In this document: positions 59,036 to 64,000 of the stretch, one piece after another | How positions within the stretch are numbered: position 1 is the stretch's first letter | Layout: each line of letters opens with the position of its first letter | Source: Linnemannia hyalina | Taxonomy: Eukaryota; Mortierellomycota; Mortierellomycetes; Mortierellales; Mortierellaceae | Reading direction: 5' to 3' | Assembly (NCBI GenBank): GCA_019671135.1 | Contig: JAHRHY010000002.1 | Location: 2,418,001-2,482,000, forward strand | DNA: 64,000 nucleotides | Notes under the pieces: generated by a model | The model's database searches: none | The model's input: only the letters and a program-made list of their open reading frames with translations | What the model was told of the DNA's origin: nothing | Made by a program: the position numbers and the translations under genes

Positions 59036-60566
59036 TTAAAGGAGCTGGGCAAGACCAGCAGCCAAGGCAGCAACAAGGCCAAAACCAGTCCAGGCAACAG
59101 CAATGTTATCAGCAGCACTGCCGCGAGGGGCGCTTGATCCAGTGGTATCAGAGCCTCCGGTGCTCTTGTTGCTAGGGACGGCAGTATCAGTGAAAGTGCA
59201 GTTGGAGCTAGTGCAGAGACACTGGCTGTTGGAGGGGTCCCACCATTCCATAGCGCAGGTGGCAGGGACGGGCGTGCGGTAACCAGGCTGGCCGAGAGAG
59301 ACAACACGCTCGGGGACGGGATCACTAGGGGTAGGCATGGTCTTGGGGCAGCCATAGCAAGTCGACCAAGGACCAGCGACAAAGTTACAAGTCTCGATCA
59401 CGCCCTTGTCGACCGATCCGAGCTTGGCATCATCGAGACCGTTGCAGATCTCCTTGCTGACAGCGGGGATGGTGCACTTCATGTAGGGCTGGTCAGCAAG
59501 CTGGGACGAAGGGACGGGGTTCTGCATCCACTGAAGCAACTGCTGGTTGGTGACGAACCAGACATCTGGGAAGGTACGGGCATAAGCAAAGAATTCGTTG
59601 TAAAGCTGAGTGGCATTGCCGACATGGACCGGATGGAGGTAAATACCGAAGGGAGAGCGGTTTCCGTTGTAGTGGCGGTCAAAGTTCTTTCGGAGCCAGG
59701 CTTTGACGACCTCGGGCGAAGCATCCAGTTGTACATCCATGGAGTGGGGGATAGCAGTGGGCAGATCGCTGTCCATGATTGCTGCCATGGGAATCTCCCA
59801 CATACCGGGGATTGAGATGGGCTTATCGCAGATACCGTTCCAGCAGTCGTTGGCCAAGCCGTGGTCGAGAGTATAGGGCCAGTAAGCGTCGGTGGGGACG
59901 GCATTGGTCGACGAGTCGTACAGGAACTTCTCCTGACCAAGAATGGCAAAGGTGCCATCAGAGTAGTTCAGGAAAGGAGCGCGGAATCCATTCAGCTTCG
60001 CAAAAGGAATGCCGGAGAAGGCATTAATGGACCTACGGTTGCCGGTGATTTCAGCTGCAATTATAGACAGGAACGGTATGTTCAAGGAAAAGAAGATACT
60101 TTGTTCAGTTAAACTGCTCTAGTTCCAGTAGTAATTGATAGACGGAGGTGTGAAAAAACAACAAGCACCCCTTACCTGCTGGAGGAGTGCCGACGTGAGT
60201 CATGGTGTGATCGGCAACCTCATTGCCAGAGGCATACCATTGCTGGATGAGGGCAAAGTCAGAGTAGCTTGTCTGGGCGAACCAGGTGGCCTTGATTGGA
60301 CAACCGTTGGGGTTGGTATGAGGAGTCATCAACGCACCGGCCACAGGGACAGTAGGGGCCTGAACGGCATCATCAAAGGTGAGCGTGAAGAACTGAGGGA
60401 CAGTCTTAGGGTCCATTCCCTTTGGAGGTGTCAAGGAAGGGCACACGCAGGTAGGGTGGATACATGTTGAAGGGTTGCACGACCCAACGGCAGCCTCAAC
60501 ATTGGCCAAGGCAGCAATCAGGATAGCTGAGATGGCAGCGACCAGAGAGAGTCTCGAAGAGAGCAT
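59036..60566 (-). CDS. Chitin/polysaccharide deacetylase (CE4), secreted and probably GPI-anchored, 469 aa
   Basis: Exons: 60566-60176 and 60054-59036. A signal peptide (MLSSRLSLVAAISAILIAAL...) precedes a short Cys-rich lead (CNPSTCIHPTCVCPS). The NodB fold shows motif 1 FFTLTFDDA (catalytic base and metal Asp) and motif 2 EVADHTMTH (metal-binding His pair). Motif 3 is GFRAPFLNY, and a late His lies in YLHPVHVG. A Cys-rich segment follows (TCNFVAGPWSTCYGCPKT, ATCAMEWWDPSNSQCLC). A Ser/Thr/Gly linker and a terminal hydrophobic helix (IAVAWTGFGLVAALAAGL) form the GPI signal. Such enzymes turn nascent chitin into chitosan at the cell surface, a wall polymer typical of Mucoromycota-type fungi. 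All catalytic motifs are intact. Confidence 0.93.
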
Positions 60567-61983
60567 TGTGGGAACGAGTGTAGATGCTGGAGGATGGGAT
60601 GGAATGGAATAGGGTAGTGTGGAGGGTGACGGAAGGAAAGGCGCGTCAGATTTCGAAAATGTGGTAGGATGGTAGTGGAAAATGGCTTTGTGTGGGGAGG
60701 GAGGGCAGAAAGTCAGGAAAGCCTAAGGTAAGTGGAACGGAGGGGGTAGAAGCAAAACAGCAGAAGCGAAAGAAAAGAACAAGAAGAAGAAAAAAGAATG
60801 AGAGCTGTCGCCAAGGCGTTTTTATGAACATTGACCATGTCAGTGCGGGGAGAGGAAAGAGACGGTGGTAATGGAGAAGAGGGGCCAGCATTCCACGGGA
60901 TCCGATAGCTAAAGGCGCCAAACAAAAAAAAAGTTAGGGAGAAGGGTAGGTCGGAGGAACATTGAGAGCAGCCATTTGTTAGGGCAGCGTTAAGGAGAGA
61001 AAGGGAGAGTGGGAGAGTGGGGAAGGAGGAAGGAGAGGGGCGAGAGGATGAGTGGGCCAGAGAACCAGAGAGACAGCCAGCAGGTAAGGCGCCCGGGGCC
61101 ATCGGAACCACAAAGCTAAAAGACCACCAACTGCCCGACTGTTGATCTGTCCGACAGTTTCGAATGCAAGCTGCCTGCAGGCTAGCGGGAGATATGTAGA
61201 CCCCTCGGTTTGTTTTGGCGTATGTTTGTTGTTGACTCCATTGTCCATTGCCAGCGAGAGAGAGAAGGAAGTGGCGACGAGAGAAAAGAAACAATATATT
61301 TGAGTTTTCTCTCTTTACTGTCAAGGGGAAGGAGACGCTTAAAAAGGAGCCGGTCTCCTTTCATTTATTTGCTTCAGACACACAAAGGAAAGAAAAAAAA
61401 TGGAGAAAGTAAGGGCGAGGACGAGGGGGTATACCGGGGAGACGAGAAAGGCGAGGGGTGGTCAAGGCAGAATTGCGGATAAATGCAGGGAGACAGCGAG
61501 ATAGAAACAGAAAGAGAGAGCTGGAGCTGACCTTATGAAGAAAGTATATATGGGAAAGGAAAAGGGAGAAAAAAGATCCGGGAATTAGGCAGCACTTGTC
61601 AGAGACGCATCTCTACCTTTTTCTCTTTTCTTCGCACTATTGCAAAAGGGCACCGTCCATGAAAATTAACCAGCCTAGTAGTATTGCCTCTCCCTCTCTG
61701 CCTCTTTCTCTCTAGACTCTCACGTTGTCGGACGCGTCGAAAGTCCTTGATTGTCAAGTCGGAGCATGCAGCTGGGTGAATAAAAAGAAAAAAAAGTGGA
61801 TCCATACGTCTCGACAATTGTCGAGACAAAACCCGCTTCGGATAATAGAAATATAAACCTGCAACACGTTGAGGACAATATCGCCATTTAGAGATGTTGT
61901 ATGCATGTTATTTTCCATTGTTCATTTATTTTGCTTGGTCAGGAAAATAAAAACAAAAAAAGAAGGGACCATGTTCTGGGCCA
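60567..61983. other. Chitin deacetylase upstream region, 1.4 kb
   Basis: No gene is supported. The plus strand is GA-rich (60680-61100 and 61390-61570), so the sense strand of the deacetylase promoter and leader is CT-rich. The left end of the Yip1 3' flank is A-rich (61920-61965). Confidence 0.55.
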
Positions 61984-63097
61984 CTAGAAGACGGTCATAA
62001 GGGCAAAGCATCCGTAAAAGAGTCCCACTGGGTAGGCGACCAGGAAACGTTGGTCGTTCATACCAAGGACCGCAGTGAAGAATCCTGATGAAGAGTAGGT
62101 GCACCATGCGATAGCCAAAGCAGATAAGATGTATCCAAGTCCACCACTATTATGAGTTTGAATCGCCATTGGTTAGTTCCGTCAATTCAAGAACCCTCAA
62201 GACACGACGAGAGAGTCGAAACCATAAGAAATGTGTGGAGCTACTTACTTCAAAGTAACCAGTGTGCTCACGCTGCTCAGCATGACCAGAGGTAACATGC
62301 AGTATCCTAGGACACTGGCCGTCTTGGGGATATCCACGCCCTGGGGCGACATCAAGTTCAGGATCAGGAAGAGAACAGAACAACCTACTACTGCCACTCC
62401 GTATATATATCCAAAGTGCTGCTTTCCAGACTAGAATCGTCATCGATAGGTAATAATGAATTAATATCAAGTTCAATATGCCAGGACGGCCAAGTTTCCT
62501 TTGAACACAAGAAAAACGAATCATTCTTACCAAGAGAAGGAATGTTCCGAAGGCGAGGCAAAACAGCAATGGACCAGCCAGATCTGTATCGTCCATGATG
62601 TTGCGGTCCACAGGCCGAAGAGGGTTGAGAACGGTGAAAGACTTTGTCTTGATGTGGTTAAAGTTGATACCGAGCTCTATGACGCCACGTATTCAAGATT
62701 CCCGTTCTGATTAGTTTGGTTTGCTTGGCTCTGAAATAAGCATATGCTTGTTGCTAGTTGTATGATGCTGTGCTGTCTTCACACAGTAACAGGTACGAGA
62801 TAACATACCCTCCAACAATGGTGGTTCACCCTCGAGTCCACCAGCACCAAAGGCAGAGAGCCAGCTGGTAGGCTGTGAGTTCATCTGAGCTCCTGGTACA
62901 GGGTTGTATCCGCCATAGCCAAGTTCTGGTGCAGGCGACATTGTGTTGGCAGGAAAAGAAGTGGATCGCTGTTGTTGGTGTCCATAGCCACCGCTGGAGG
63001 GATCTCCGTATTGGCTAGGGAAGAACTGCAAGTTGTCTGAGGTTTGTCCTGCACTGTTGTAATCGCCGTAGCTGTTCTGGTCAAAGATGGCCGACAT
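61984..63097 (-). CDS. YIP1: Yip1-family membrane protein (YIPF5/YIPF7-like), 259 aa
   Basis: Exons: 63097-62809, 62676-62531, 62430-62249 and 62146-61984; phases agree. The cytosolic N-terminus is Gly/Ser/Gln/Tyr-rich, then comes the family region PPLLEELGINFNHIKTKS and VLNPLRPVDRNIMDDTDLAG. Five membrane segments follow: PLLFCLAFGTFLLL, GYIYGVAVVGCSVLFLILNL, GYCMLPLVMLSSVSTLV, YILSALAIAWCTYSSSGFF and FLVAYPVGLFYGCFALMTVF. DLAGP and GYCMLP are conserved in the Yip1 family, which binds Rab GTPases and supports ER-to-Golgi vesicle traffic. Length is normal. The stop follows directly after the last helix. Confidence 0.92.
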
Positions 63098-63430
63098 GTC
63101 TAGGTGGTTTGTTGGTCTGTGATGATAGATGTGTCGTTTAGGCGGAGGAGAACGCGAAATGATAGAGATGTTGTCGCGCGGCGAGGGTGTATTCTAGGTT
63201 ATAAGTTGTTGTTGATGCTGCCTGAAGATGAGAACGTCGACTGAGGTATTGTCTATTTGCTGTTGAGTGTCGCAGCTAGTCAAAGAAGAGAAGGAGATGG
63301 ATGATGTCAAGACAAGTCCAAGCATTGGTCTATTCTTGTTCTTGATCGTCGTGGCAAGGCGAGAGCACCTTTCTTCAATTTATTCATAGGCGACCCTTAA
63401 TTTTTGGACAGGAATCACGTGTCAAAATTC
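63098..63430. other. Yip1 upstream region
   Basis: 333 bp of probable promoter between the Yip1 start and the LINE fragment; no specific motif is seen. Confidence 0.5.
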
Positions 63431-64000
63431 TACACTCAAGGGATTTGCCTTCGAGCTTTGCATATGTGCGGGCTTGACCAAGGCGGAGTCGAGTGCCTCC
63501 TCCTCTGGTGGATCGCGTACGACGCCCTCTTAGTCGCTATCGACTGACAAAAACTCCGATACATCATGACCACACCGCCAGCACCAGGCAAGGAGCCTCC
63601 CATGGTCTCCAACGCAGCGTTCGTGGACGACACAAACTTCTTCGCCCCTTCAAACCCCAACTTGGAACGGATCACCGATGTGTCGAGCGAGTTCTTTAGG
63701 ATACGCAGGATCGAGATCAACGGGAAGAAGACAGAGTTACTGGCAATCAACCCAACACACAATGGCACGATTACCTACGGAGGAAGTCAAATCAAGCCAC
63801 AGGACAAAAGCAAGGCATCAAGAATCCTGGAGGTGTGATTCTCGGCTGACGACAAATCAAAGGCAACAACGGAGTTGGCGAGAAAGGAAACTAGCACAAT
63901 ACGCAATATCTCGAGCAGGAAGAAGGTCACCGACAAAACTGTGCATCTTTATCATCAACGTTGTTCTCATCCCCCGACTTCTATATCGCATGTCAGCAAC
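63431..64000 (+). pseudogene. Decayed non-LTR retrotransposon reverse transcriptase, cut by the right edge
   Basis: Reverse-transcriptase blocks are readable across lesions: AFELCIC, then a frameshift, GLDQGGVECLLLWWIAYDAL, an in-frame TGA (63554-63556), and NAAFVDDTNFFAPSNP with the FVDD catalytic motif (YADD/FADD class). RRIEINGKKTELLAI, TYGGSQIKPQDKSKASRIL, another TGA after LEV, and a further frameshift before LIPRLLYRMSA follow. It is a dead LINE copy, possibly the same family as the 3' fragment at 49153-49482, though the two do not overlap and this cannot be shown here. Confidence 0.8.

Overview
The window is nuclear DNA of a filamentous fungus. Coding genes are intron-rich, with short GT-AG introns. 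They sit between long CT/GA-rich intergenic stretches full of microsatellites and homopolymer tracts. Gene content points to an early-diverging fungus of the Mortierella type: a Crinkler-like P-loop ATPase relic, non-LTR retrotransposon debris, and a TFIID subunit carrying bromodomains. That placement is inference from protein character; no database was searched.

Layout. 1-4015: a ZCCHC9-like zinc-knuckle gene running off the left edge, then an FAD monooxygenase with an 11-nt micro-exon, both minus. 4016-10149: about 6 kb with no gene I can support. 10150-14118: a secreted double-psi beta-barrel protein (+), an aquaporin (-) and a protein with four repeated RRRSS-type motifs (-). 15266-20618: threonine dehydratase (+) and lipoate-protein ligase (-) converge on a 1.37-kb foldback element with ~560-bp inverted arms. 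20904-23119: mitochondrial PP2C phosphatase (-). 23889-29120: a decayed region with a zinc-finger pseudogene, a second copy of the PP2C gene's 5' end, a long CT microsatellite and a CTP synthase relic. 29701-34863: CTP synthase (-), a DUF7707-like surface protein (+) and cytochrome c (+). 35208-43671: a giant TAF2 gene (-) encoding four C-terminal bromodomains, head-to-head with methionine aminopeptidase 1 (44266-45880, +). 47121-49482: a tandem repeat, the Crinkler-like relic, tRNA-Ile and a LINE 3' end. 51217-63097: an acidic hypothetical protein (-), an MRM1-type rRNA methyltransferase (+), NDUFAF7 (-), chitin deacetylase (-) and a Yip1 protein (-). The right edge holds a decayed LINE reverse transcriptase.

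Most genes are housekeeping. Several serve mitochondria: lipoylation, PDH-type phosphatase, cytochrome c, rRNA methylation and complex I assembly. I see no operon-like logic; neighbours are convergent or divergent pairs with separate jobs.

The most notable observations are two introns, in unrelated genes, that restore conserved protein motifs only if spliced as AT-AC with an ATAAGT donor; the TAF2-tetrabromodomain fusion; the foldback element; and the micro-exon. All exon boundaries were deduced by eye from splice signals, reading-frame phase and family conservation, and have not been tested against transcripts.
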